A stretch of 64,000 bases of DNA from Kalmusia sp. IMI 367209 (taxonomy: Eukaryota > Ascomycota > Dothideomycetes > Pleosporales > Didymosphaeriaceae), in assembly GCA_027946365.1 (NCBI GenBank), contig JAPEUQ010000011.1, forward strand, positions 496,001 to 560,000, written 5' to 3'. The position numbers were made by a program, and so were the translations under genes. Positions within the stretch are counted from its first letter, which is position 1. The number at the start of each line of letters is the position of its first letter. Below are positions 43,001-52,516 of the stretch, piece after piece. The notes under the pieces were generated by a model. The model was not told the DNA's origin and made no database searches. It saw nothing but the letters and a program-made list of their open reading frames with translations.

Positions 43001-43073
43001 CATCGCTGGTGGTCGTTTCGCGGAAGAGGATGCCGCCGTCCGCCTTGCGCTGCAAGAGGCGTAAGAGAGCCAT
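40026..43073 (-). CDS. HET/NB-ARC/TPR protein (fungal NLR-like incompatibility receptor)
   Basis: This is a STAND-type receptor thought to sense non-self and trigger cell death through its HET domain. Exons 41642-43073 and 40026-41593 with a 48-base intron (41594-41641, GTATGT...ATAG, CTGAT branch) give 999 residues. The intron removes an in-frame TAG. The HET domain covers residues 1 to about 235 (YAILSHTWEKEEV, WIDTCCIDKKN, RWFTRGWTLQELIAP, YCLIGIFNVSM). The NB-ARC region has VVLHGLGGIGKTQLA (P-loop near 313-327), WLMIYDNYD, GSVIITTRS and, after the splice, DPDAKALVAKLDGLPLALS. A winged-helix-like part follows. Then five TPR units of 42 residues of the kinesin light-chain type occur (pattern LAEAETMYNRALQGYEEVLG), and a basic C-terminus. 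Repeat sequences are nearly identical to each other. Confidence 0.88.
40263..40892 (-). repeat. Five tandem 126-base TPR-coding units with a recent two-unit duplication
   Basis: Units of 126 bases encode 42-residue TPRs inside the NLR gene (boundaries near 40892, 40766, 40640, 40514 and 40388). The stretches 40378-40488 and 40630-40740 are identical over 111 bases at an offset of 252, which is two units. This shows recent duplication or gene conversion of a two-unit block. Confidence 0.9.
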
Positions 43074-43572
43074 GGCTGCGGGTAGGGTGCGATCTCATGG
43101 CACACGCGACTCGTGTGGCTCGTTCGGTTCGTTCAATATATCGGCGCAATGCATTCGAAGTTCGACGAAAGAGAAGCAGGCGTCGAAGGACGAATGGTGA
43201 TAAGGTGATTCAGTAGTGGTTCCACGCACTGCCCGCCAGGCTGCATCGTAGCGCAGGCTGGCCAGTGAGGAGACGCTCATGTCGCCTGAATATTATTGGA
43301 AGCCTTGCGCGCAGCACCAAGCCTTAACGCGGCGCTGTTCGATTTTAACATATCGCAAACGACATAAAATCTTGCGCAGTTGTTGAAGAGTGAGTTTACT
43401 CTGGGCAGAGCGTACGCAATTGTGAGATAAGGAAGCTGGGTAACGAAAGGCTAGATTCATAAGCCATTGACACCAGTGTGAACATACAGGCTGCGACCTG
43501 GCAACTAGGCAGGAGCACATCAGCAAGCACACTACGGTCGAAGCATGACAACGAGATCGCTTTGTTATTACT
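43074..43572. other. Intergenic upstream of the NLR gene
   Basis: This stretch should contain the NLR promoter. Short frames only. It borders the transposase relic on its right. Confidence 0.4.
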
Positions 43573-43860
43573 CTAGTACATTCTCGCCTCTGGAGCTCTA
43601 TATGGCTTCGGGACAACCTCGGCCTCTTTAGTTTGTGTATCGCTTGCTCGTAGAAGTTTGGCTAGTCGCTCTATGTCACCAGCTTCATGCCTTTGGGCCG
43701 CACCTTTTCGTTTCCGACCACCATTTTCCATACTCGGAACGGCATTTCGTGGTCATTGGAGTAGCCTTGGCAGCTTGTTTAGCCTCTCTCGTTGCCTTCC
43801 TAGTTCGGCGTCTTTTGCGGCGCGCTCCTCTCTCGCCTTCTGGAGGTCTTCATAGCTCGC
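43573..43860 (-). mobile_element. Relic of a pogo/Fot1-type (Tc1/mariner superfamily) transposase, C-terminal end
   Basis: Read on the minus strand, fragments in more than one frame give the Lys/Arg/Glu-rich tail typical of fungal pogo-type DDE transposases: YEDLQKAREERAAKDAELGR, then GGRKRKGAAQRHEAGD and the ending VVPKPYRAPEARMY followed by TAG at 43573-43575. The frame breaks between these pieces, so the copy is dead. No DDE catalytic core, inverted terminal repeat or TA target duplication could be found next to it. The family call rests on remembered composition and on the RAPxARM ending. Confidence 0.55.
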
Positions 43861-44527
43861 TACCCTCCCCGTTAAGCAAGGCAGAGATTGACGGCATAGA
43901 TGAAAACATCGACAGTATGACCGAACCCCTCAAAGTCTTGGTCGCGCACTATAATCCCGGTGGAGAAAGGGCCAAGGAACAACAAGGTATAAAGTATATC
44001 TTTATTCACTTGTGAGAGGCTTTTTAGGAGTCGGCAAGATCAGAAACGGTCGGAAGAGAATCTCTTGGTTTGGAGAGGTGTAATTTGCGGAAGGCTGAGG
44101 AATAATCGGCGATTCAAAAGTAGAAGTAAATCTTCGCGGAGCCTCTGCTGAATCAGTTTTACTTGGGCGAAACGTGTAGTTATTAGTATGACTACGTTCG
44201 TGGGAAGGAAATCGGCGTCCTTAAATACCGCATGCTCGCCTTCTAGCTGTTTCACATGGAAGATTGAGGCAAGGGGTCATGCGCAAGGCAGTCCAATAGC
44301 AGAGGTCACCGATTGCGACCTACTGCTCCGATGCTGTTGCCTCGCCGAATAGATACCAATTCAAAGCTGCCTCGTGGTAGTTAGAAGAATACGATAGACG
44401 TGAATTTCGAATAGATGTGTCCTATTTCATGCTAGATCGCTGCTTTGTAGGTCGACCTTCCAGTACAATGTAAACATATTTTACATCCGTGTCCTCATAA
44501 ATGCATTTTCACATTTAGACTCCCTAC
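43861..44527. other. Intergenic, possible further element debris
   Basis: It continues from the transposase relic to the 3' end of the dihydroorotate dehydrogenase gene. Small frames (43,635-44,015 plus, 44,040-44,255 minus) have no recognisable motif. The first overlaps the relic antisense. Confidence 0.35.
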
Positions 44528-46201
44528 CTAACTTTTGTTCCTCTCTTCCCTCATCTCTGCCTTGATTCTACTTATCGTACCTACGCCACCATAGATAATT
44601 GCAGTGTAGACTTGTGCGACGCTAGCACCTGCATCTAGAACTTCTCGTGCTTGACGTCCATTGGTGATACCACCAGTCGCAAAGATGACCTTTCGCGGAC
44701 CAGAAGTGACAGGGGCTGGAGCAGGGTCGCTTTGGGGGGTAGAAGCAGAATGTAGTGTAAGAATCGGGGCGGATTCGCTCAGGTCATCAACGTTGGTGGG
44801 TGGTGGGGTTGCTTCCGAAGGCAGATCAGCTGATGCTGTGGGTAGGCTGGATGATGCTGAGCTGAGAGAGGACTCGAGCTTCGGGATGATTGATGAGTCT
44901 GGTTCGTCTCCTGTCGAAAGCCCAACTGAGGGTAGGTCTGGTTTTGATGGAGGCGGTGGAAGTTGTTTTGGGCCATCATCGAGCGCCTTCCTGTATTTCT
45001 TCACGAGACTGAGAGTGCGCTCAAACATCTGTGGACCAGAGTAGCCCCCTTGCTCCAATAAAATACCAGCTTCTGTCTGTGGGAGAAGGTAACCCTTTGG
45101 GAGGGGATCAGGCCTCTTCTTAGTTGTGTTTCCGACTATTACACCGTCTACGCCGGAATCCCACACAGCCTCGCAGATTCCAAAAACCTGTGCGTCGGAG
45201 TCCTCATCAGGGCTGACTTTAACCATGATAGCAGGCTTGGTCTTCCGATCCACCTTCTTCGCAGCTTGCACAACGCTGTTTAATAGCTTCGTAAGTGGCT
45301 CTACATTTTGCAGGGCACGCAGACCAGGGGTGTTGGGGCTCGATACGTTGACTACAATGATGTCGGCGTATTTGGCCAACTGATTGACACAGGTGGTGTA
45401 GTCTCTCTGAACAGCCTCGATGTCTTGCTCAGAGGTGGTCTTGTTCTTTGCTATCTGGACCGCTAGGAGGCGACCAGGTACGAGAGAGCCTGGAGGGACA
45501 CCAGCCTCGCCGTCCAGAACTATTCGCTCCGCCTCTTCATCAATGCCAAGCCCTGCGTGGTATGCAAATTGCCGCACTCGATGTCGAAGCCTCATAGCGA
45601 CTGTCTCTGCGCCTTCGGAATTGAAGCCATAGCGATTGATGAGCGCATTCTGCGACGGAAGTCGGAACACTCTGGGCTTGGGATTTCCCTCTTGCGGCAA
45701 TGGCGTCACAGCTCCCACCTCGACAATGCCAGCACCCAGGTCGAATACAGGCGTGGGGATATCAGCGCCCTTGTCCATGCCCGCGGACGTTCCGATCGGG
45801 TTGCTCAGTGTGTGCCCGAACACCTCGACCTCTAGATCCCCAGCAGCATCAGGGTTCCCACGTTCCCTAGGATGCAAGCCAAAGCTATGCAAAGCCTTGA
45901 CGATCTTTGTGCCCGCATGGTGCGCATCTTCTCCATCAGGGTATATTTGCCGGAAAGCAGGCACAACGAGCCATTCGTGGAGGCCAGAGCGTGTATCAGT
46001 AACGTAAAGATAGCCAAAGGAGAGGACGAGCGTGAGAGCAGTTCCATATATGAGGTTCTTCGTCCGAGTCGCAGCGGATCGTGCGTCGGTCGCGGCTGTT
46101 GACGCCTGTCGCGTGGGGTGCACGAATGGTCGCTGCGATGGCCGCAGGCGAAGCACTGTGGGCCTGATACGAATGGCACGCATTTGAGCGGCCGGATTCA
46201 T
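44528..46201 (-). CDS. Mitochondrial dihydroorotate dehydrogenase (class 2)
   Basis: This enzyme catalyses the fourth step of pyrimidine synthesis, oxidising dihydroorotate to orotate with FMN and passing electrons to ubiquinone at the inner mitochondrial membrane. From the ATG at 46201 it is 557 residues; the frame is open to 46519, with another Met at 46339. The Arg/Ser-rich presequence is followed by one membrane helix (IYGTALTLVLSFGYLYV). Class 2 motifs are NPIGTSAGMDKGADIP, VGAVTPLPQEGNPKPRVFRL, NRYGFNSEG, VNVSSPNTPGLR with the catalytic serine region, KVSPD, GVIVGNTT, GGYSGPQMFERTL and FATGGITNGRQARE with VYTAIIYGG. A Pro/Ser-rich insert of about 85 residues before the last block is seen in other filamentous fungi. 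The gene has no intron. Confidence 0.94.
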   Translation of the reverse strand: MNPAAQMRAIRIRPTVLRLRPSQRPFVHPTRQASTAATDARSAATRTKNLIYGTALTLVLSFGYLYVTDTRSGLHEWLVVPAFRQIYPDGEDAHHAGTKIVKALHSFGLHPRERGNPDAAGDLEVEVFGHTLSNPIGTSAGMDKGADIPTPVFDLGAGIVEVGAVTPLPQEGNPKPRVFRLPSQNALINRYGFNSEGAETVAMRLRHRVRQFAYHAGLGIDEEAERIVLDGEAGVPPGSLVPGRLLAVQIAKNKTTSEQDIEAVQRDYTTCVNQLAKYADIIVVNVSSPNTPGLRALQNVEPLTKLLNSVVQAAKKVDRKTKPAIMVKVSPDEDSDAQVFGICEAVWDSGVDGVIVGNTTKKRPDPLPKGYLLPQTEAGILLEQGGYSGPQMFERTLSLVKKYRKALDDGPKQLPPPPSKPDLPSVGLSTGDEPDSSIIPKLESSLSSASSSLPTASADLPSEATPPPTNVDDLSESAPILTLHSASTPQSDPAPAPVTSGPRKVIFATGGITNGRQAREVLDAGASVAQVYTAIIYGGVGTISRIKAEMREERNKS

Positions 46202-46829
46202 GGTAGCGAATGTACTGTGAAGCCCATGAACGGGCCGTCGTCCTGCAATGGCTGTTGGAGGCTGAAGTGGCACCTTCAACGCGAAGCTTGCGCGAATGAC
46301 GCTGGCCTTGGCGCCGCCCAACTCTTGCGTCCTCAACATCACGCTCTTCCAATCCCTGTACCATGCCTTTAATTCAACGCTGATTCCATAGCCTTCGTTC
46401 CACTCGTGTCTACACAAAATACAAATTGATTTCTGTATGCAAATAGCCCCGCAAGCAAAGGACGAGACGCCTGTTGGGTCAACTCTATCCCCTGTTCTGT
46501 CTGTACCACAATGCTTCAATTTGCCGGCAACGCCATTTTCCCCACGTTGTTAACCCAGCTTCTTCATCATCTTAGATTGCTAAACGACGAATAGCCGAAC
46601 AACAACCGGTTTGTCGTGGATCAAGATGATTCAAATATGTATTTCGCACCAATCTTGTCTTTCCAAAGCTTCCTCTATGCCTGCTCAACCTTTCATCCCT
46701 AGCCAAGCACCGTCATAGCGCTCGCCACAGCTACAGGGCAAAAGGATAGACCCCACAGTGCAGCCTTGATAAAGCTTGACCATGCATTGACCTCTCTTGC
46801 ATAGCTTGTATTGACCAAATACCGTCATC
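46202..46829. other. Divergent promoter region
   Basis: This lies between the divergent starts of the dihydroorotate dehydrogenase and GH28 genes. The dehydrogenase frame remains open up to 46519, so part could be coding if an upstream Met (46339) is used. Confidence 0.4.
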
Positions 46830-48197
46830 ATGCTATTCACATACGCTCTATTAGCGTTTCTTGCTACTCCAGCATTAGCTGGCATGAACAAGACTGGCAC
46901 GCTTTGCACCGTAACACCATCAGGCACTAAAGATGATTCCGGCTTCATCATGGACGCTTTCAAGCAGTGTGGTCAAGATGGTCAAATCGAGATCGTTGAA
47001 GGAGATTATACTATTGCTAAGGTCATGGACGTCCTCAACTTGAAGAACTGCGACATTAGCATCAAAGGCAAGCTTACGTGGAACGATGACATCAACTACT
47101 GGACACGGAACAGCATCAGCGTTACCTATGCTCAAAGAAGCACGGCATTCAGACTCGGCGGCGATACTTTTTCCATCAGAGGCCATGGGCAGGCATTGTT
47201 CTTTGGTAACGGCCAAAAGTGGTACGATGTGAACAAGAATGGGTCGAACATGGCTGGTCGCCCAATCAGCTTGACACTGTGGAAAGCCAAGAATGTTTTC
47301 ATTGATGGTATCACCTGGAGACAGCCGCAGTTCTGGTAGGTAGTCGAAGGGCTACCGGTCACCTCTAGCTAACTGTGAGCAAGGCATACCTTCGTTGCAT
47401 ACTCTGAAAATATAACAATGACCAACCTAGACATGAACGCAACATCCAATTCCCAATATAACACAGTTAACACCGACGGCTTCGATTCCTGGAACTCCAA
47501 AGACATTGTCATCAAGAACTGGGTCGTGACATGCGGTGACGTGAGTCTTCCATCCCACCTCTACCTTCTACCATCGCATCCAGACACTGACTATCAAGTC
47601 AGGACTGCATATCCATCAAGGGAAACAGTAGCAATGTCTACGTCAAAAACGTAACCTGCCACGAGTCCGGAGCGGCCTGCATCGGTTCCCTCGGCAACAA
47701 CGCGGTCGACTATGTCGATAACATACTCTTTGAAGACTTCACAGCCATCCACTCGTCCAACGCTGCATGGATCAAAACCTACCCTGGTCAAGGACACGTA
47801 CGAAACGTTACATTCCGCAACTTCTATTTCCAGGATGTCAACCAGCCGATTTATATTAGTCCGTGTATCTATAGCTATAGTAATTGCGATGGGAGTCGTT
47901 TGAAGATTAGCGATATCACATGGGAGAATATTACGGGAACGAGTCGGTATAATGTCGCAGCGGGGATATATTGTAGTAAAGGTATGTGTTTTTAACCGTT
48001 ATTCGGTAAAATTTGGCTAACCGTGTGTTTGAATAGGGGCGCCATGTACGGGGTTGAAGTTCAAGGATATCAACATCAAACCGAAGAATGGAGGAACTGC
48101 GAAAGTGTTGTGCAGTAATATGAATAGCGATAGTGGATTGTCATGTACCGGGACGTGTCCAGCAGGGTGGAAGCAGCAGTTAAGTGGGAACGCCTAA
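46830..48197 (+). CDS. Secreted GH28 pectin-degrading enzyme (exo-polygalacturonase or rhamnogalacturonase-like)
   Basis: Four exons (46830-47335, 47384-47540, 47603-47981, 48037-48197; introns 48, 62 and 55 bases) encode 400 residues. A signal peptide (MLFTYALLAFLATPALA) is followed by a right-handed beta-helix. GH28 marks are NTDGFDSWNSKDI (catalytic Asp region), the pair in CGDDCISIKG formed across intron 2, GSLGN after the third strand, and WIKTYPGQG in the place of the RIK motif. The block that in polygalacturonases reads GHG is here CHESGAACIGSLG, so the usual histidine is missing. The end carries CSKGAPCTGLKFKDI and several cysteines. Target is pectin backbone or side chain; the altered motif argues for a rhamnogalacturonan-type or exo-acting enzyme. 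It would act outside the cell on plant walls. Confidence 0.86.
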
Positions 48198-49211
48198 GCT
48201 ACTACGATATAAATGTGGATGTCGATCTACCTCTAAAAAGATGGGTTTCTCTTTATTCATCTAGTGCTTATCATCATCGTAACTATCATTCACTAACACC
48301 TAACCTTACGGTGCGGTGTTGCCACGCGAGATATAAGATAAGAATTACGTTGATGGGGTTGTGTTGGTATGGGAAGTATAAAGCCTGTCTAGTGAATGTC
48401 TATTTGTCTCGGCATCGGCATCCCTCCTTCAGGTTATGTGTAAGTACTGAATGCTCACGAAACAAATCATGAACAACTCCGTCTACGCTGCCTACACTCT
48501 CTCGCAAACAGTTAGTCTATCTCATGGAGTCAAACTTCCAGTCAATATCTTCTCCAATCGACCTGAGAAGAATGACTGTGTTGAGGGCATTTCAGATTGT
48601 ACTTGACATAATGATCGCTCTAGGAATGAATGAATCTTCATAGGGCATGAAAAGTGACAAACGTAGAGTAGCCATTTGCGTGTATTCATTGGCCCAGCAA
48701 TGAAAGTATGCAAACACTAGAAGCTGCTCGGCTGCCAGCTCAGCTGGTTTGCGACTGACATGCCTTCACGGCTAACCGGCAAGGAGGCTGCCGAGAGGGC
48801 CATAATACAGACCAGCTGCGCCATGTACGCTGGTTGCAACGACCTCCACCTCAGGTTCCACGGGTAGTTCCCGAAACCCGACTCTGATTTCTTCCCACTG
48901 CTTTAATACACAAACAAGTGGATAAACGGTGGCTGTGTTAATGCTGTGGCGCATTCCGACCCTCCTAAGTACCGAACAACTCATCACCATCGCAACGCTC
49001 TGCTCATCCGCTTGCTTTTCTTCTTACTCTTCCCCGTATCATCTACAGCTCCTCCCGTGTCCTTACAGCGCTGCTCACCTCAGCAGAATTCCAGAAAGTT
49101 CGGCCGCCGCAGAATCAAAAGAAGTCCCGCGCCCCGGCGCCCCGCTCACACGAATCGCGTGCACTAAACTCCGACCACCTCCGAGGCTCGCCTGACCGCC
49201 CTTCACTCATC
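48198..49211. other. Intergenic, no gene seen
   Basis: This is the 3' flank of the GH28 gene and upstream region of the CHIP-like gene. Short frames only. A pyrimidine-rich leader lies at about 49,010-49,070. Confidence 0.4.
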
Positions 49212-50143
49212 ATGCCGCCGCCTGGCAACGAGTACGCCGCCGAGCAGCTTAAAAACCAGGGCAATACTCACTTTAAGAATGGCGAGTACGAGCAGGCAGA
49301 GACCCTGTATAGCCAGGCGATACAGAAGAACAGCAAGAACCCGCTGTTGTTCACGAACCGTGCGAATGCGCGGCTGAAGCTGGAAAAGTGGGAGAGCGTA
49401 ATCAATGACTGTCTCGCAAGCATCGAGCTGATGAAGGAGAATATGAAGGCTTACTTTTATTTGGGTATGTTGTTTGGGTGGCATCGGCGTGTCAGGAGGG
49501 GCGGGCTGACGGGACCAAAGCGCAAGCACAATTGAATCTCAACCATCCGAACGAAGCTCTAAGCTCGGCGCTGAGTGCATACAATTTCTGCGTCACTTCG
49601 CCAACACAGACATCTAATGCTGCGACAATATCGCAGCTCGTTACACGCTGCAAGAAAGCGAAGTGGGACATCCGCGAGCGAGAACGCATACGGCGGCGTA
49701 ATGACGTTCTCTCCGAGCTAGAAACGTCTCTCGAGACACAATACAAAAAGGAAGTAGATGATATTGAGGCGCGCATGGAGAGCGGGGAAATCGGCAGGGT
49801 GGAAGGCACTGAGGAGAAGCAAGAAAGGAAAAGCGAGTTTGAGAAAAAGAGGGACGATCTGCGCACCGCGTTTGCTTTGTCCGATCCGGAACATTTGGAG
49901 CGCCGCGAAGTACCGGACTATCTCATCGATGGTATTACCTTCGAAATCATGCACGATCCGGTCGTAACGAAGAATGGACGGAGTTATGAGCGCGCGACAA
50001 TTATCGAACATTTGAAGAGGAGTGCAACAGACCCGTTGACGAGAGAACCGCTGTCTATAAATGAGCTGAGACCCAACATTGCGCTCAAGGAGGCGTGCAC
50101 CGAGTTCATGGAGAAGAACTCTGGCTGGGTCTATGATTGGTAG
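49212..50143 (+). CDS. CHIP-like TPR/U-box E3 ubiquitin ligase
   Basis: This is a cytosolic co-chaperone ligase that in animals (STUB1/CHIP) binds Hsp70/Hsp90 tails and ubiquitinates their clients. Two exons (49212-49464, 49521-50143; intron 56 bases) give 291 residues. Three TPR units fill residues about 9-120 (AEQLKNQGNTHFKNGEYEQA, LLFTNRANARLKLEKWESV, YLAQAQLNLNHPNEALSSA). A long charged helical hairpin follows (about 140-215, ERERIRRRNDVLSELETSL). A U-box sits at about 218-288: VPDYLIDGITFEIMHDPV, GRSYERATIIEHLKR, DPLTREPLSINELRPN. Size and order match CHIP closely. Many yeasts lack it, while filamentous fungi often keep it. Confidence 0.92.
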
Positions 50144-50540
50144 GTCACTACCGCCGCTAGGTATGATGTACTGCTTGGGGGATGCATAATGGGGGATATC
50201 AGAGCGGCTTCCAAGCGGCTGCTGACAAGCCATGCAGTGAGGATGGTCAGGAGGATTTCGAGCCAAAGTGGGCGCACCTTTCATGTGGCAAGAAAGACTA
50301 CCCGGGAGAGGCAGGATGAGCAGCTTAAAGTTAGCGAGCATTGCACGGCATTGGCATTGCGCGGAGTTCAGGAAACCAAGATCGCTTTCGATATGATATT
50401 TGTATACCCAAGCCGCATAGTTGGGGTAATGCTTGCGTGCTAGAGGCCATGTTGGAAATCAAGAGGGTATAATCCCAAACGCCGTTCCAGTCCAAACTCC
50501 AACCCTAAAATCAGTGGCACCGCATGTGAAATTGCGGGCC
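50144..50540. other. Convergent 3' flank
   Basis: This stretch lies between the CHIP-like gene and the Arg/Ser-rich gene. A small plus frame at 50,189-50,443 has no recognisable motif. Confidence 0.3.
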
Positions 50541-51165
50541 CTACACCTCCTGAAGAGTAGAAACATTGCTTTCTTCCTTTACGCCCTTTACATCCTCCCC
50601 TGTAAGCTCCTCGTCCACACCCACTCGCCCATTACCCTGCCGATACAGATTCGGATAACTCCTCAACCTCCTCACCGCATTCTCCATATCTTCATCCGCC
50701 CCCTTCCCCACCCCTCCTCCGACTCGGCGGTTGACTCCTCTTTCGAACCTCTCTCACCCCCTTTCCCCTCATGTTCCCACTTTCCTCACCCTCTAGTATG
50801 GGGCTTCGACTCCGACTGTCGGACCGATTCCGCGCTCTACCGCGAAACGTATGGTCCGGCTCCGCGTCGCTGCGCCGCCTATTTCTCTTGGCCAGCGGCG
50901 GTGTTTCGACGAAAGGTGAGGAAGACGCGCGCTGGTGCTTGCGGTAGTGGTGTCTATGGCGACTGCCAGAGTCGCGGTCGTGGCCACGGGAGGGTGAGGG
51001 CGCGCGTGGTGGTGTGTGCGAGGAGAGGCGGCGGCGTTTAAGGCGACCTCGGTCTACTTCTGCATTCTTGGCGTCGCCGTGAACAGAGTCGTTGGGTGTT
51101 GGCGGATCTGTGTGGAGGGGGGTGTTAGAGATGGGCGTGTCGGAGTGCGCGGCTGCGGATGCCAT
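50541..51165 (-). CDS. Arg/Ser-rich hypothetical protein, 3' half unresolved
   Basis: From the ATG at 51165 a frame runs through a low-complexity, SR-like sequence (GRLKRRRLSSHTPPRAPSPS, RHRHHYRKHQRASSSPF, RARNRSDSRSRSPILEG), which suggests a nuclear RNA-linked protein. This frame ends at about 50692. A second frame that opens before that end carries a more ordered sequence, ADEDMENAVRRLRSYPNLYR followed by a short acidic tail, to TAG at 50541-50543. Either a short intron around 50,730-50,790 (GTGAGG or GTGAGA donors are present) or a one-base slip in the G-rich tract joins the two. I could not decide. No known family is recognised. Confidence 0.4.
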
Positions 51166-52516
51166 GATAGTTAGGGACAACGCGGTAGAAGCGAGCGTTA
51201 TGAATACTCTGAGATGGAAGGCAGGACTATGCCTGAAGTCTGGTGAGAGCAATTGGTGCGAGACATGAGAGGGTCTCGTGCGGAGGGGGCAGTAGCGCAG
51301 CTCGTGACACTGTTGCGATGATCTGACCAAGGAGACGTCATGCCTCTGAGGGATGCGCTTCTAGCCTGATTAGGAAATCATGGTAAAACAGTCCCATAGC
51401 GGAGCGTCTCACCAAACCAACACCAACATCGTTCCTATTCCGTATCGAAGATTATGACATTGTGGGGGCCCATATTGATGGAGGGCATGTGCCCCCTGTA
51501 TTAGCATGGGACATTGAAGCTCTACATCCTTGTTAGAATTGCAAGTGAGGCACACTTTTCGCGCAATGTGCATGCTCCGTCGCATCCATCTCGATCTTAA
51601 CCGGAATCCTCACCGGAAGCTTCAAGGTGGAACAATAAGGGTTAAATCGTGGAATAGATCGACGCTGGGATCCCTCTGCATCACAGCCCACCCCCTTGGA
51701 ACACTCTCCCAATGAAGTATTCCGGAAATCGTCCAGAGATGCAACTTGATTTCCTGTAAACCTCCGATATGCATATCATTGTGTAGGCCAAAGATCAATC
51801 TCCTCGAGAACCATCACCCGATGCAGTCGGCTCGCTCTGCACAACTGAATTCAAAACACGCGGTCACTGATAACCTCGTGGCTCACTGAGCGGCCGAATA
51901 GCCTCAGCCTTAGAGCGCTGCCGGGACAAGCGCAGACTTCTAGGCTGGTATCACTTAACAATTCACCCGCCTGTCCATGCCGCTTTATTGAGGCATGGCA
52001 TCCTGGTTGTTTCAGTCATCTCGTTTAGGTACTCCTCGTTTTTGGGGCATCGTGCATACGCGATGGCGTACGCTGTAGTGGATTGGCCAGAATAAGATTT
52101 GCTTATCAGGGTTCTTGAGTTGCACTGCTCTTATTCGAGGTTCGTCACTCCCAAAATCAAGTGAATCCTCTCCGGAGAGTATAACTCTTAGCTGTCCACC
52201 GTCGCCCTCGACCGCAATTCCGATCAAAATTTTGCCTTCGCCATCCGCTTACCTGTCGCCGTCGCCACCAGGATTTCACCCCGCTGTGAACAAGGTCACT
52301 AGCCCCGCCGCTACGTCCCACGCCCGATTCTTTCTACTCGGAGCTTCGACATAATGTGGCCAACTTCAATTTCCATTGCCCCAATGAGATCGTATATAAT
52401 CCGTCAGCAGCACCTAGTTATTCCGAAATGTCGACATCGCAGTGTGCTGCACAGCAAACCTACTCGTTTTCACTACCTGATAGTCACTCGATAGCCGAAG
52501 TGAATATTCGTACTCG
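51166..52516. other. Divergent intergenic region, may hold upstream exon(s) of the C2H2 gene
   Basis: The right end (about 52,353-52,516) contains open segments starting at ATGs 52,353 and 52,428 that might be 5' exons or leader of the zinc-finger gene. I found no certain splice sites. Elsewhere nothing recognisable. Confidence 0.35.

Noticed and set aside
43635..44015. Plus-strand 126-codon frame with a hydrophobic segment as a small membrane protein
   Set aside because: It is antisense to the transposase relic, whose minus-strand translation is the better explanation.
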